The position numbers were made by a program, and so were the translations under genes. Shown in pieces: positions 7,885-16,688 of a DNA stretch of 59,951 nucleotides; position 1 is the first letter of the stretch, and the number at the start of each line of letters is the position of its first letter. The notes under the pieces were generated by a model that was given only the letters and a program-made list of their open reading frames with translations, was not told where the DNA came from and made no database searches. The stretch is from Gemmatimonadaceae bacterium (lineage in GTDB: Bacteria > Gemmatimonadota > Gemmatimonadetes > Gemmatimonadales > Gemmatimonadaceae): assembly GCA_020851035.1 (NCBI GenBank), contig JADZDM010000027.1:1-59951 (forward strand), given 5' to 3'.

Positions 7885-9213
7885 TCAGATCGACGATGAC
7901 GCCATGTGCGCCGGGACGGGCTTTCCGATCATCCGCAGGAACTCCACGGGGTCGCCACTCACGCGCAGGCACTCCTCCTCCGCCACCTCGCGCGACATGT
8001 ACAGCTGGTACAGCGAGTCGTTCAGCGTCTGCATGCCGTACTTCTTGCCGGCCTGCATCATGCTGTAGACCTGGTGCATCTTGTCGTCACGGATCAGCGC
8101 GCGGATCGCCGGCGTCACCACCAGCACCTCGCACGCCATCGCCCGACCCTTGCCGTTCATCTTCGGCAGCAGCACCTGCGTCACGATCCCCTCCAGCGTG
8201 AACGCGAGCTGCGCCCGCACCTGGCTCTGCTGGTGGCTCGGGAAGACGTCGATCATGCGGTTCACCGCCTCGGCCGCACTGTTGGTGTGCAGCGTCGCGA
8301 ACGCCAGGTGACCCGTCTCCGCGATCGTGATCGCCGAGCTGATCGTGTCCAGGTCGCGCATCTCACCCACCAGGATCACATCCGGGTCCTCACGCAGCGC
8401 CGACTTCAGCGCCTGCGCGAAGCTCTTCGTGTCGGTCCCCACCTCGCGCTGGTTCACGATGCACTGCTGGTGCTTGTGCACGAACTCGATCGGGTCCTCG
8501 ACCGTCAGGATGTGCGCCTGGCGCTCCTTGTTCACCTTGTCCAGCAGCGACGCCAGCGTCGTGCTCTTCCCCGACCCCGTCGGCCCCGTCACCAGCACCA
8601 GCCCGCGCGGCCGCTCGGCGAACTTCACGATCGCCGGCAGCAGCTTCAGCTCCTCGCAGGTCGGGATGATCATCGGGATGCGGCGCACCACCATCGCCAC
8701 CTGGCCCCGCTGCTTGAACAGGTTGCCGCGGAACCGCGCCAGCGCCGCGATGCCGAACGAGAAGTCCAGCTCGTCGTCCAGCTCGAAGCGCTTCTTCTGG
8801 CCCTCGGTCAGCACGCTGTACGCCAGCTGCAGCGTGTCCTTGCCGCTCAGCACGTGCGGGGTGCGCGCCGGCACGATGTCGCCATCCACGCGCAGCATCG
8901 GGCGCTCACCGACGGTGATGTGCAGGTCCGAGGCCTCACGGTCGATCACCTCCTCCAGCAGCGCCCGCAGGTTGAGCGGGGGCACCACCGGTGCCGCCGG
9001 CGCGGCGGCCGGCGAGGAGGCCGGCGCCGACGGTGACGCCGGCCGCGTGGGCGGCGGCGGCAGGTGACCGGCCATCGGCGCACCCGCGCCATGGCCGGCC
9101 GGTGCCGCCCCCGGATGCGGGGCGATCATCGGGGCACCACGCGTCGCGCCAATGCCACCCATCGGCATCGAGGGCGTCAGGCGGCGGGGCAGCGGTGGAA
9201 GGCTTGAGGACAT
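7885..9213 (-). CDS. pilT: type IV pilus retraction ATPase PilT with Pro/Ala-rich N-terminal extension
   Basis: A 442-residue protein. Residues 1-80 are a Pro/Ala/Gly-rich extension absent from ordinary PilT (about 345-370 residues). The rest is classical PilT: a PAS-like N-domain with ASDLHITVGERP, Walker A GPTGSGKST (210-218), an Asp box, Walker B LVGEMRDLDTI, a His box with TLHTNSAAEAVNRMIDVFP, and the C-terminal AIRALIRDDKMHQ region. It powers pilus retraction for twitching and DNA uptake. It sits 14 bp upstream of pilC. Confidence 0.95.
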   Translation of the reverse strand: MSSSLPPLPRRLTPSMPMGGIGATRGAPMIAPHPGAAPAGHGAGAPMAGHLPPPPTRPASPSAPASSPAAAPAAPVVPPLNLRALLEEVIDREASDLHITVGERPMLRVDGDIVPARTPHVLSGKDTLQLAYSVLTEGQKKRFELDDELDFSFGIAALARFRGNLFKQRGQVAMVVRRIPMIIPTCEELKLLPAIVKFAERPRGLVLVTGPTGSGKSTTLASLLDKVNKERQAHILTVEDPIEFVHKHQQCIVNQREVGTDTKSFAQALKSALREDPDVILVGEMRDLDTISSAITIAETGHLAFATLHTNSAAEAVNRMIDVFPSHQQSQVRAQLAFTLEGIVTQVLLPKMNGKGRAMACEVLVVTPAIRALIRDDKMHQVYSMMQAGKKYGMQTLNDSLYQLYMSREVAEEECLRVSGDPVEFLRMIGKPVPAHMASSSI

Positions 9214-9275
9214 GGGTGGTGTCAGGGGGATCAGGATGGAGCGATCGGAAACAGACTGTCAGCCGGCCCGCGGCG

Positions 9276-11192
9276 TCACGCCGCCGTTTCCCGCACGACC
9301 TGCTCGAGCGTGGTGATCCCGCGCAGCACCTTGAGCCAGCCGTCCATGCGCAGCGTCAGCATCCCCTCCGACACGGCCACGTCCTTCAGCTCCGCCGCGC
9401 CGAGGTTCTGGATCACCGCCTTCCGGATGGCCGGCGTCATGTTCATGACCTCGTACAGGCCCTGGCGGCCCTTGTAGCCGGTGCCGTTGCAGGCGTCACA
9501 CCCCTTGCCGCGGAAGTACGGCAGGGCGCCCAGCTGCGAGTCGAGCGTCAGCCCCTCCAGGAACGGCAGCGCATCCGGCGAGGCACCACGCTTGGCGCCG
9601 TCCAGCGCCTCCTGCGAGAAGCGCAGCTCGCGCAGCGTCGTGGTGGCCGTGACCTTGGCGCCGGCGAACTCCAGGTCCGAGGGCACGTACTTCTCGCGGC
9701 ACCCCTTGCAGATCCGCCGCAGCAGGCGCTGCGCCAGGATCAGGTTCAGCGCGCTCGACACGTTGAACGGCTCGAGCCCCATGTCCATCAGGCGCGTGAT
9801 CGTCTCCGGCGCGCTGTTGGTGTGCAGGGTGCTCAGCACCATGTGCCCCGTGAGCGCGGCCTTGATCGCGATCGAGCCCGTCTCCAGGTCGCGGATCTCA
9901 CCCACCATGATCACGTTCGGGTCCTGCCGCAGGAACGCCTTCAGCGCCGCCGCGAACGTCATCCCGATCTCGTTGCGCACCAGCACCTGGTTGATGCCGA
10001 ACAGGTTGTACTCGACCGGGTCCTCGGCCGTCATGATGTTCGTGTCGCCGGTGTTGATCTTCGACAGGCACGAGTACAGCGTGGTCGTCTTGCCCGAGCC
10101 CGTCGGGCCCGTCACCAGCACCATGCCGTACGGGTTCTGCACCGCCTCCATCAGCTCCCGCTCGGCCCGCGGCTCGATGCCGAACTTCTCGAGGTCGAGC
10201 GTCAGGTTGCCCTTGTCGAGGATCCGGAGCACGATCTTCTCGCCGAACAGCGTCGGCAGCGTGCTCACGCGGAAGTCGATCACCTTGCCACCGAACTTCA
10301 GCTTGATGCGGCCGTCCTGCGGCACGCGGCGCTCGGCGATGTTCAGGCTCGACATGATCTTGAAGCGGCTCACCAGCGAGGCCCGCAGCTTGATGGGCGG
10401 CTTCATGACCTCCTGCAAGGCCCCGTCCACGCGGTAGCGCACGCGCAGCTCGTGCTCGAAGCACTCGAAGTGGATGTCCGACGCCCCGCGCTGCACCGCC
10501 TCGATCAGGATCGCGTTGATGAGGCGCACCACCGGCGCCTCGTCCACGCCCAGCGACGCGTTGTTCTCGTCGGCATCCGTCTCCAGCACCTCGACTTCCG
10601 ACATCTCGGACGTGATGTCCGCGAGCATCGAGTTCACCGTCTCCTCGGTGCTCGACTTCGCCGGCGCGGGATAGTAGCGCTCGAGCTGCGTCTGCATCGA
10701 GACCTCGCCCGCCAGCACCGGGAAGATCTCGTAGCGTGTCGCGAACCGGAGCGTGTCCGTGGCCTCGTGGTTCCACGGGTCGGTGATCGCCACCGTGAGC
10801 TTCTGGCCCTCGCGGCGCAGCGGCAGCAGCCGGTACTTGAGCGCCATGTCGGCCGGCACCGCGCGCAGCACCTTCTCGTCCGGCTCGACCTTCAGCAGGT
10901 CCACCGCCGGCATCCCGTGCACCTTGGACAGCGACTTGAGCAGCGCCACCTCGTTCAGCAACCCGGCGCGGATCGCGAACAGCGGCACCGACCCGTGCCC
11001 GTTGGCGGCAGCCAGGTCCTTCACCAGCTTCGCCACCTGCTCCTGCGTCAGGAACTGCGACGTGATGAGGTGCTGCACGAGTGAACTGCCCGACGCCGTG
11101 CTCGGCGACGGTGGGCGGTACCCCTGCGGCCGTGCTCCCCCCGGGGACGAGGGGATCGCACGCATTTCGAGAGTCGAGCGGGCGTCGGACAT
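9276..11192 (-). CDS. pilB: type IV pilus assembly ATPase PilB (GspE family)
   Basis: A 638-residue protein, slightly longer than typical PilB. An N-terminal GspII_E/MshEN-like domain (about residues 40-190) precedes the ATPase domain. That domain has the SDIHFE motif, Walker A GPTGSGKTTT near residue 364, Walker B VGEIRDLETG, and a His box with STLHTNSAPETITRL. A zinc-binding region has two CxxC pairs (CKGC and CDAC) about 65 residues apart, as in extension ATPases and not in PilT. It drives pilus polymerisation. It is first of the three pil genes on this strand, 53 bp downstream of the ComEA-like gene. Confidence 0.95.
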   Translation of the reverse strand: MSDARSTLEMRAIPSSPGGARPQGYRPPSPSTASGSSLVQHLITSQFLTQEQVAKLVKDLAAANGHGSVPLFAIRAGLLNEVALLKSLSKVHGMPAVDLLKVEPDEKVLRAVPADMALKYRLLPLRREGQKLTVAITDPWNHEATDTLRFATRYEIFPVLAGEVSMQTQLERYYPAPAKSSTEETVNSMLADITSEMSEVEVLETDADENNASLGVDEAPVVRLINAILIEAVQRGASDIHFECFEHELRVRYRVDGALQEVMKPPIKLRASLVSRFKIMSSLNIAERRVPQDGRIKLKFGGKVIDFRVSTLPTLFGEKIVLRILDKGNLTLDLEKFGIEPRAERELMEAVQNPYGMVLVTGPTGSGKTTTLYSCLSKINTGDTNIMTAEDPVEYNLFGINQVLVRNEIGMTFAAALKAFLRQDPNVIMVGEIRDLETGSIAIKAALTGHMVLSTLHTNSAPETITRLMDMGLEPFNVSSALNLILAQRLLRRICKGCREKYVPSDLEFAGAKVTATTTLRELRFSQEALDGAKRGASPDALPFLEGLTLDSQLGALPYFRGKGCDACNGTGYKGRQGLYEVMNMTPAIRKAVIQNLGAAELKDVAVSEGMLTLRMDGWLKVLRGITTLEQVVRETAA

Positions 11193-11245
11193 GTGACGGG
11201 TGGGTCGGAAGAGTGCACGCCGATGACACGAGCGGGTGGGCCCGA

Positions 11246-11803
11246 TCAGCGCTGTACCGGGGAGGGACGCCGAGTGCCCGAGAACGTCACGTGCGGGGCC
11301 AGGCTGGCGGCCAGCTTCGGGCCGATGCCTCGCACGCGCTCGAGACCCTGCAGTGAGCCGAATGGCCCACGGGCACCACGCTCCGCCACGATGCGCTGCG
11401 CGAGCGCCGGGCCGATCCGTGGCAATCGCTCGAGCGCGGCGGAGTCCGCCACGTCGAGGTCTACCGGCGGGAGTGTCGTCACCCGCGCGGCCGAACTGTC
11501 CTCACCGCCGCGCCGCCCGGTCCGGCGCCGGCCACCGGTCCCGCCCGCACCACTTTTTTCGGATGAGTCCGCCACGGCGCGACGCCGTCTGCCACGACTC
11601 CCGGCAGTCCGGCCGGCGCGAGCCCCCCGCGCCGCGCCCTGCGCCGAATCGACGGCCAGGAGCTGCCGCGCCAGCGACTCCGCCGACGCCGGCGTTGCAT
11701 CGCCACGATCGCGCCAGTGACGAACCACACGAACGCCAGCACCCACGGCGGACACCGCCAGCAGCCAGGCCAGCGCCCGCCGCTCTCCCTGCGTCATGGA
11801 CAT
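11246..11803 (-). CDS. ComEA-like helix-hairpin-helix DNA-binding protein
   Basis: A 185-residue protein. An N-terminal membrane helix (about residues 9-25) is followed by a long basic, low-complexity linker (about 50-105). The C-terminus (about 112-175) carries the two HhH motifs of ComEA: LERLPRIGPALAQRIVAERGARGPFGSLQGLERVRGIGPKL, split here by the usual loop. ComEA binds transforming DNA at the outer face of the inner membrane. Its position immediately upstream of pilB, pilT and pilC supports a DNA-uptake role. Confidence 0.85.
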   Translation of the reverse strand: MSMTQGERRALAWLLAVSAVGAGVRVVRHWRDRGDATPASAESLARQLLAVDSAQGAARGARAGRTAGSRGRRRRAVADSSEKSGAGGTGGRRRTGRRGGEDSSAARVTTLPPVDLDVADSAALERLPRIGPALAQRIVAERGARGPFGSLQGLERVRGIGPKLAASLAPHVTFSGTRRPSPVQR

Positions 11804-11915
11804 CCCGACCCCGCGCTCTGCACGGAGCCACGGTGCGCCGGTTCACCCCGCAGCGCACACCGGAATCACGCCGACCGGTGCGAAAACACCCGGACGGCAA
11901 CCGCCGACCCACTCG

Positions 11916-12890
11916 TCAGGGCGCCTCGAGCTCGCGGATCAGCGACACCGCCACCGTCCCCACGACCTGCATGCTCTCGCGCGACACCTTGTCCTCGGTG
12001 TCCTCCTGCGTGTGGTGGTAGGGATAGTCCAGGTCGATCACGTCGATCGCCTTCAGCCCCACCTTCTGGAGCGGGATGTGGTCGTCGTTCACGGGGTGCT
12101 TCGGCCGCTGGATGAAGTAGTTGGCATACCCCAGCGCCTCGGCCCGGCTCCACACCCGGGCCACCACCGCCCCCGCATTGTCCAGCGAGAACTGCTCCTG
12201 GAAGATCTGCAGGCTCCGGTCGCCGATCATGTCCCACACCACCGCGAACTCCGGGGCGTAGCCCGGGTCGGGCAGGTGGCGGGCGAAGTACTCCGAGCCG
12301 ATGAAGACGTCCACCTCGGGGGGCCCGAAGGAGCCGTAGTCCTCACCGTCCACGAACACCAGGTCCACGCCCACCGTCGTCGGCTTCGCCTTCAGGGCGT
12401 CGGCGATCGAGAGGAAGAGGGCGATGCCGCTGGTGCCGTCGTTCGCACCCACGATCGGCTTCCCCGTGTCGGCCGGCGCCACCCCCTGCCCGTCGGAACG
12501 GGGGCGCGTATCCCAGTGCGTGACGTACAGCACCCGCGTCGCCGCGGTCGGGTTGAACCGTGCGATGATGTTCCGCATCGGCAGCGCGGTGCCGCCCTTG
12601 GTCGTGTGGGTCCAGGTCTGCTCGGTGACCGTGGCGCCCCGCGCCCGCATCTCGGCAACGATCCAGTCGCCCGTCTTCACGTGTCCGGTCGAGCCCGGCA
12701 CGCGCGTGCCGAAGCCGAGGGCCGTGCGGAGGTAGGTCATCGACCGTTCACCGTCGAAGGCGGCCGCCGACCGCAACGCGAGCGAATCCGCCCCCGGCCC
12801 GGCCGTCGCCCCCGGGGTTTCCCCGCTGCAGGCCACAAGGCCCGCCAGCGCCACCAGCGTAAGGGTCGGCACCACGCGACGCAGCATCAT
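11916..12890 (-). CDS. M28-family metallopeptidase / glutaminyl-cyclase-like lipoprotein
   Basis: A 324-residue protein. It begins with a lipoprotein signal (hydrophobic core ending LVACSG). The alpha/beta fold carries the M28 zinc ligands: His-Asp in THWDTRP, Asp in GANDGTSG, Glu in FVDGEDYG, Asp in WDMIGD and a final His in HHTQEDTED. The DDHIPL segment and overall layout are closer to bacterial/animal glutaminyl cyclases than to aminopeptidases, so it may cyclise N-terminal Gln instead of cleaving peptides. ATG 12890 is chosen because it starts the signal peptide; a start at 12974 would add 28 unlikely residues. Confidence 0.85.
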   Translation of the reverse strand: MMLRRVVPTLTLVALAGLVACSGETPGATAGPGADSLALRSAAAFDGERSMTYLRTALGFGTRVPGSTGHVKTGDWIVAEMRARGATVTEQTWTHTTKGGTALPMRNIIARFNPTAATRVLYVTHWDTRPRSDGQGVAPADTGKPIVGANDGTSGIALFLSIADALKAKPTTVGVDLVFVDGEDYGSFGPPEVDVFIGSEYFARHLPDPGYAPEFAVVWDMIGDRSLQIFQEQFSLDNAGAVVARVWSRAEALGYANYFIQRPKHPVNDDHIPLQKVGLKAIDVIDLDYPYHHTQEDTEDKVSRESMQVVGTVAVSLIRELEAP

Positions 12891-13068
12891 GGGATCAGGG
12901 ACACGACGGGAAGCGGAAAGGTCCGGAGGGGGCGGCTGGCGGCCGATCCGGACGGGAGTTCGGGAACCCGACACTTAAACCCGTGTCACAATTAGGCTTG
13001 AACCATGTGTCGTGGCCATCGAATATACGGCCCGGCAGCACCACGCTGCACCACCCCGTCCTCACGCC

Positions 13069-14766
13069 GTGAAGATCCTCAGTCGGTACGTCCTCCGGGA
13101 GCACCTCGGGCCACTCGCCTTCGCGCTTACGGCACTGACGTCGCTGCTGATGCTGAACTTCATCGCCAAGCGCTTCGGCGACATCGTCGGCAAGGGCCTG
13201 CCCGCCTCCGTGATCGCCGAGTTCTTCCTGCTCGCGCTGCCATTCACCGTGGCGATGACGCTGCCGATGGCCGTGCTCGTCGCCGTGCTCTACGCCTTCA
13301 GCCGACTCGCCTCCGAGAGCGAGATCACCGCCCTCAAGGCCAGCGGTGTCTCGATGGGCCGCATCCTCACGCCCGTCCTCGGCGGCGCCACGGTGCTCGC
13401 CCTCGGCATGGTCTACTTCAACGACTTCGTGCTTCCCGAGGCCAACCACCAGCTCCGCATCCTGCAGACCGACATCGGCCGCACCAAGCCGACCTTCGCG
13501 CTGCGCGAGCAGGTGATCAACGACATCATCCCCGGCCGCCTCTTCCTCCGCGCGCTGCGCATCGACAAGGCGCGCAACCGCCTGCACGACGTCGTCATCT
13601 ACGACTTCGGCGACGGCAGCAAGCGGCGCACCATCGTCGCCGACAGCGGCGACCTCACGCTGACCGAGGGCACCGGCGACCTCACCATGCTGCTGTTCCA
13701 CGGCACCATGACGGAGATTCCCACCGCGCAGCCCACGCAGCTCACGCGCCTCGCGTACGAGCGCGACCGCATCACCGTGCGCGGCGTCGCCAACAGCTTC
13801 TCGCGCGACAGCGCCGACAACTACAAGTCGGAGCGCGAGATGGGGGTCTGCGAGATGCAGGCGCAGGTGTACGGCGCCGAGCGTGAGCTGTATGCCGAGC
13901 AGCGCAGTGCGGCGGCGGTGCAGGCGCGTGCGATCCGCGCCCTCACGCGCGGCATCGTGGACACGCTGCGCCCCCCCGACTCGCTGCGCACGGCCTCACC
14001 GGGCATCGGCCGCTATTACTGCGAGGCCACCGCCGCACTCACCGCACTCTTCCGCGGTGGCGACAGCACCACGACGCGGGGCGGCACGCCGACCACGGCC
14101 GCCGCGCCGGTGAGCCCCACCATCGGCCCCGTGGTCACCCCGGCCGATCGCGCCGTCACGCCGGTGCCGGCCGGCGTGCCCGACACCGCCGCACCGGCCA
14201 GCGGCACCACGGTCACGGTGCCCGCCCCCACCCCGTCGGGGAGTGCCACCGTCGAGGCACCGCAGTCACTGCTGCCCCCGTCGACCGTCACCCCCTCGAT
14301 GGCGTCGTCGGGGATCGGCTCGCAGCTCGAGCAGACGCTGCAGCGCGGCACCATCGCGCGCTCCACCTGGCAGCAGTACGAGGTCGAGATCCACAAGAAG
14401 TTCTCGCTCGCGGTGGCCTGCATCGTGTTCGTGCTGCTCGGTGCGCCGATCGCGCTGCGCTTCCCGCGCGGCGGCGTGGGCCTCGTGATCGGGGCGAGCC
14501 TCGCGGTCTTCGCGCTGTACTACATCTGCCTCATCGCCGGCGAGTCCATGGCCGACGACGGCGTGGTGCCGCCGTGGGTGGCGATGTGGGCGGCGAACCT
14601 CGTCTTCACGCTCGTCGGCGTGGTGCTCTTCCTCCGCATGGGGCGCGAGGGCAGCACGGCGCGCGGCGGTGACCTCGACGAGGTGAAGGACCGGATCCGG
14701 AACTGGTTCGCGTCGCTCCGCCCTGCGGCACGGCGCGCAGCCGCCGTGCCAGCCATCGACCGCTGA
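13069..14766 (+). CDS. lptF: LPS export permease LptF with a large low-complexity insertion
   Basis: A 565-residue protein; typical LptF is 350-400. The N-terminus (ILSRYVLREHLGPLAFAL) and the three following helices, including SEITALKASGVS, are standard, as are the last three helices after residue 440. Between them the periplasmic beta-jellyroll is extended by helical Arg/Ala-rich and then Pro/Thr/Ala-rich sequence (about residues 329-419) with no recognisable fold. LptF and LptG form the permease that lifts LPS to the Lpt bridge. The GTG at 13069 matches the usual LptF start; an upstream GTG at 13012 is possible. lptG follows after 3 bp. Confidence 0.9.
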   Translation: MKILSRYVLREHLGPLAFALTALTSLLMLNFIAKRFGDIVGKGLPASVIAEFFLLALPFTVAMTLPMAVLVAVLYAFSRLASESEITALKASGVSMGRILTPVLGGATVLALGMVYFNDFVLPEANHQLRILQTDIGRTKPTFALREQVINDIIPGRLFLRALRIDKARNRLHDVVIYDFGDGSKRRTIVADSGDLTLTEGTGDLTMLLFHGTMTEIPTAQPTQLTRLAYERDRITVRGVANSFSRDSADNYKSEREMGVCEMQAQVYGAERELYAEQRSAAAVQARAIRALTRGIVDTLRPPDSLRTASPGIGRYYCEATAALTALFRGGDSTTTRGGTPTTAAAPVSPTIGPVVTPADRAVTPVPAGVPDTAAPASGTTVTVPAPTPSGSATVEAPQSLLPPSTVTPSMASSGIGSQLEQTLQRGTIARSTWQQYEVEIHKKFSLAVACIVFVLLGAPIALRFPRGGVGLVIGASLAVFALYYICLIAGESMADDGVVPPWVAMWAANLVFTLVGVVLFLRMGREGSTARGGDLDEVKDRIRNWFASLRPAARRAAAVPAIDR

Positions 14767-14769
14767 GTC

Positions 14770-15843
14770 ATGCGCGCACTCGATCGTTACGTCCTGAAGG
14801 AATGGCTGCGGATCTTCCTGATCACGACCTTCGGCTTCCCGGTCATGATCGTGATCGTGGACCTCACCGAGAAGCTCGACACCTACCTGCAGCGCCAGAT
14901 CCCCGCCCGCGACATCGCCGTCAGCTACCTGTATGGTGTGCCGGAGACGATGTTCCAGGTGCTGCCGGCGGCCGTGCTGTTCGCGACGGTGTTCACGGTC
15001 AGCTCCTTCACGCGGTACTCCGAGATCACCGCGGCCAAGGCCAGCGGCATCTCGTTCCATCGCTTCATCCGGCCGCTCACGCTCGGTGCCGTGTTCGCGA
15101 TGTGCATCGGGTTCTCGCTGAACGTGATCATCCCGCCGCTCAACCAGAAGAAGCTCAACCTGCTGCAGGAGCAGAAGTTCAAGGACACCGGCGAGCGCTA
15201 CAACTTCGCCTTCGCCACCGGCGAGGGCCGCACCTACAAGGTCGGTGCGCTCCACGCGTCGCGGAACATGATCGAGAACCTCGAGGTCGAGCGCCTCGGC
15301 CGCGGCCCGGCCATGCCGACGATGTACGCGCTGGCCGAGCAGGCGTTCTACCGGAAGAACAGCCACTGGATGATGGTGCGCGGCAACCTGCACATCGTAC
15401 CGAACGCCACCGTGGACATCGTCTTCACCTACGATTCGCTGCTCGACCGGTCGTTCACCGAGCGCCCGCTCGAGCTCAATGCGGCGACGAAGGCGCCGGC
15501 GGACATGGGCTGGCAGGAGCTCGGGCGCTACATTCGTGCATTGCAGCGATCGGGCTCGGATGTGAATCCGCTGAAGGTCGAGCGCATGCTCAAGCTCGCC
15601 ATTCCGGTCACCTGCGTGATCATCCTGCTCTTCGCCGCCCCCCTAGCCACGAGCACGCAGCGTGGAGGTGCCGCGTGGGGCATCGGCGTCAGCCTCCTGA
15701 CGACGGTCATCTTCCTCGTTCTCGTGAACCTGATGCGCGGCTTCGGCGGCAAGGGGATCATCTCGCCTGACCTGGCGGCGTGGGTCCCCAGCCTGATCTT
15801 CGGCGTGGTGGGTGCGGTGCTGCTCTGGCGCGTGCGCACCTGA
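14770..15843 (+). CDS. lptG: LPS export permease LptG
   Basis: A 357-residue protein of normal LptG length: six transmembrane helices, three at each end, around a periplasmic beta domain (about residues 130-255). It opens with RALDRYVLKEWLRIFLITTFGF and carries the YSEITAAKASGIS loop shared by LptF/LptG. It pairs with LptF in the LptB2FG exporter; the LptB ATPase is not in the window. Its TGA overlaps the ATG of the MlaE-type permease. Confidence 0.92.
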   Translation: MRALDRYVLKEWLRIFLITTFGFPVMIVIVDLTEKLDTYLQRQIPARDIAVSYLYGVPETMFQVLPAAVLFATVFTVSSFTRYSEITAAKASGISFHRFIRPLTLGAVFAMCIGFSLNVIIPPLNQKKLNLLQEQKFKDTGERYNFAFATGEGRTYKVGALHASRNMIENLEVERLGRGPAMPTMYALAEQAFYRKNSHWMMVRGNLHIVPNATVDIVFTYDSLLDRSFTERPLELNAATKAPADMGWQELGRYIRALQRSGSDVNPLKVERMLKLAIPVTCVIILLFAAPLATSTQRGGAAWGIGVSLLTTVIFLVLVNLMRGFGGKGIISPDLAAWVPSLIFGVVGAVLLWRVRT

Positions 15844-16688
15844 TGGGCAGCGCACATGTGCCCACCCCGGTGAAGACGGTCACCGAGGCCGTCGACATCC
15901 TGCCGGTCCGCGGCCTGCGGGCGCTGGGGCGGCTGACGGTCGCGCAGCTCGCGCACACGGGCCGGTTCGCGCAGTTCATGGGGGACATCGGGCGCGGGTT
16001 CGCGGAGGTCGGCACCTGGGCACCGGAAGTCATCAAGCAGATGCGCAGCATCGGCGTGGACTCGCTGCCGCTGGTGGTGATCGTCGCCTCGTTCCTCGGC
16101 GCGGTGTCGGCCTTCCAGACCCGCTACCAGCTCTTTCCCGGCGTGCAGCTCAGCGTCATCGGCCTGATCGTGCGCCAGAGCATCGTGCTCGAGCTCGGGC
16201 CCCTGCTCACGGCGCTCGTGCTCGCCGGCCGCGTCGGCGCGAAGATGACGGCCGAGATCGGGACGATGCGCGTGACGGAGCAGATCGACGCGCTCGAGAC
16301 GCTGGCCTTCGACCCCGTGGCGTTCCTCGCGGTGCCGCGCCTGCTGGCCGCCCTGGTGATGGTGCCGGTGCTGGTGCTGATCGCGAACTTCATGGCGATC
16401 ATCAGCGCCTTCATCACGCTGATCATGGCCACCGACGTCACGCCGCTCGACTTCAAGGCCGGCCTGCAGCTGGCGTTCATCCCGTTCCAGGTCTGGTACA
16501 GCGTCATCAAGTCGGTCGGGTTCGGCGCGGCCATCGCGCTGGTCTGCACCTATGAAGGGTATGTCAGCGGGTCCGGCGCCGAGGGCGTCGGCCGCTCCAC
16601 CGCCAAGGCGGTCGTGATCACCTCCGTCGCCATCCTCGTGTACGACGCCATCATCGCGGCGCTCCTCGCACCATTCATCCAGGCATGA
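15843..16688 (+). CDS. mlaE: MlaE-type ABC lipid transport permease
   Basis: A 281-residue protein of the MlaE/YrbE family: an N-terminal amphipathic segment, then five hydrophobic helices. Diagnostic stretches include LGAVSAFQTRYQLFPG, RQSIVLELGPLLTALVLAGRVGAKMTAEIGTM (the family's most conserved part, split across the membrane) and YEGYVSGSGAEGVGRSTAKAVV. It moves phospholipids between the membranes together with an MCE protein and an ATPase. The ATG overlaps the lptG stop, and its own stop overlaps the mlaD ATG. No MlaF-type ATPase gene lies beside it. Confidence 0.92.
   Translation: MGSAHVPTPVKTVTEAVDILPVRGLRALGRLTVAQLAHTGRFAQFMGDIGRGFAEVGTWAPEVIKQMRSIGVDSLPLVVIVASFLGAVSAFQTRYQLFPGVQLSVIGLIVRQSIVLELGPLLTALVLAGRVGAKMTAEIGTMRVTEQIDALETLAFDPVAFLAVPRLLAALVMVPVLVLIANFMAIISAFITLIMATDVTPLDFKAGLQLAFIPFQVWYSVIKSVGFGAAIALVCTYEGYVSGSGAEGVGRSTAKAVVITSVAILVYDAIIAALLAPFIQA

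Noticed and set aside
6653-11084. Long open frames on the plus strand opposite pilC, pilT and pilB, up to almost 700 codons.
   Set aside because: They are His/Arg/Gln-rich mirror frames of clear pil genes in very GC-rich DNA and contain no recognisable motif.
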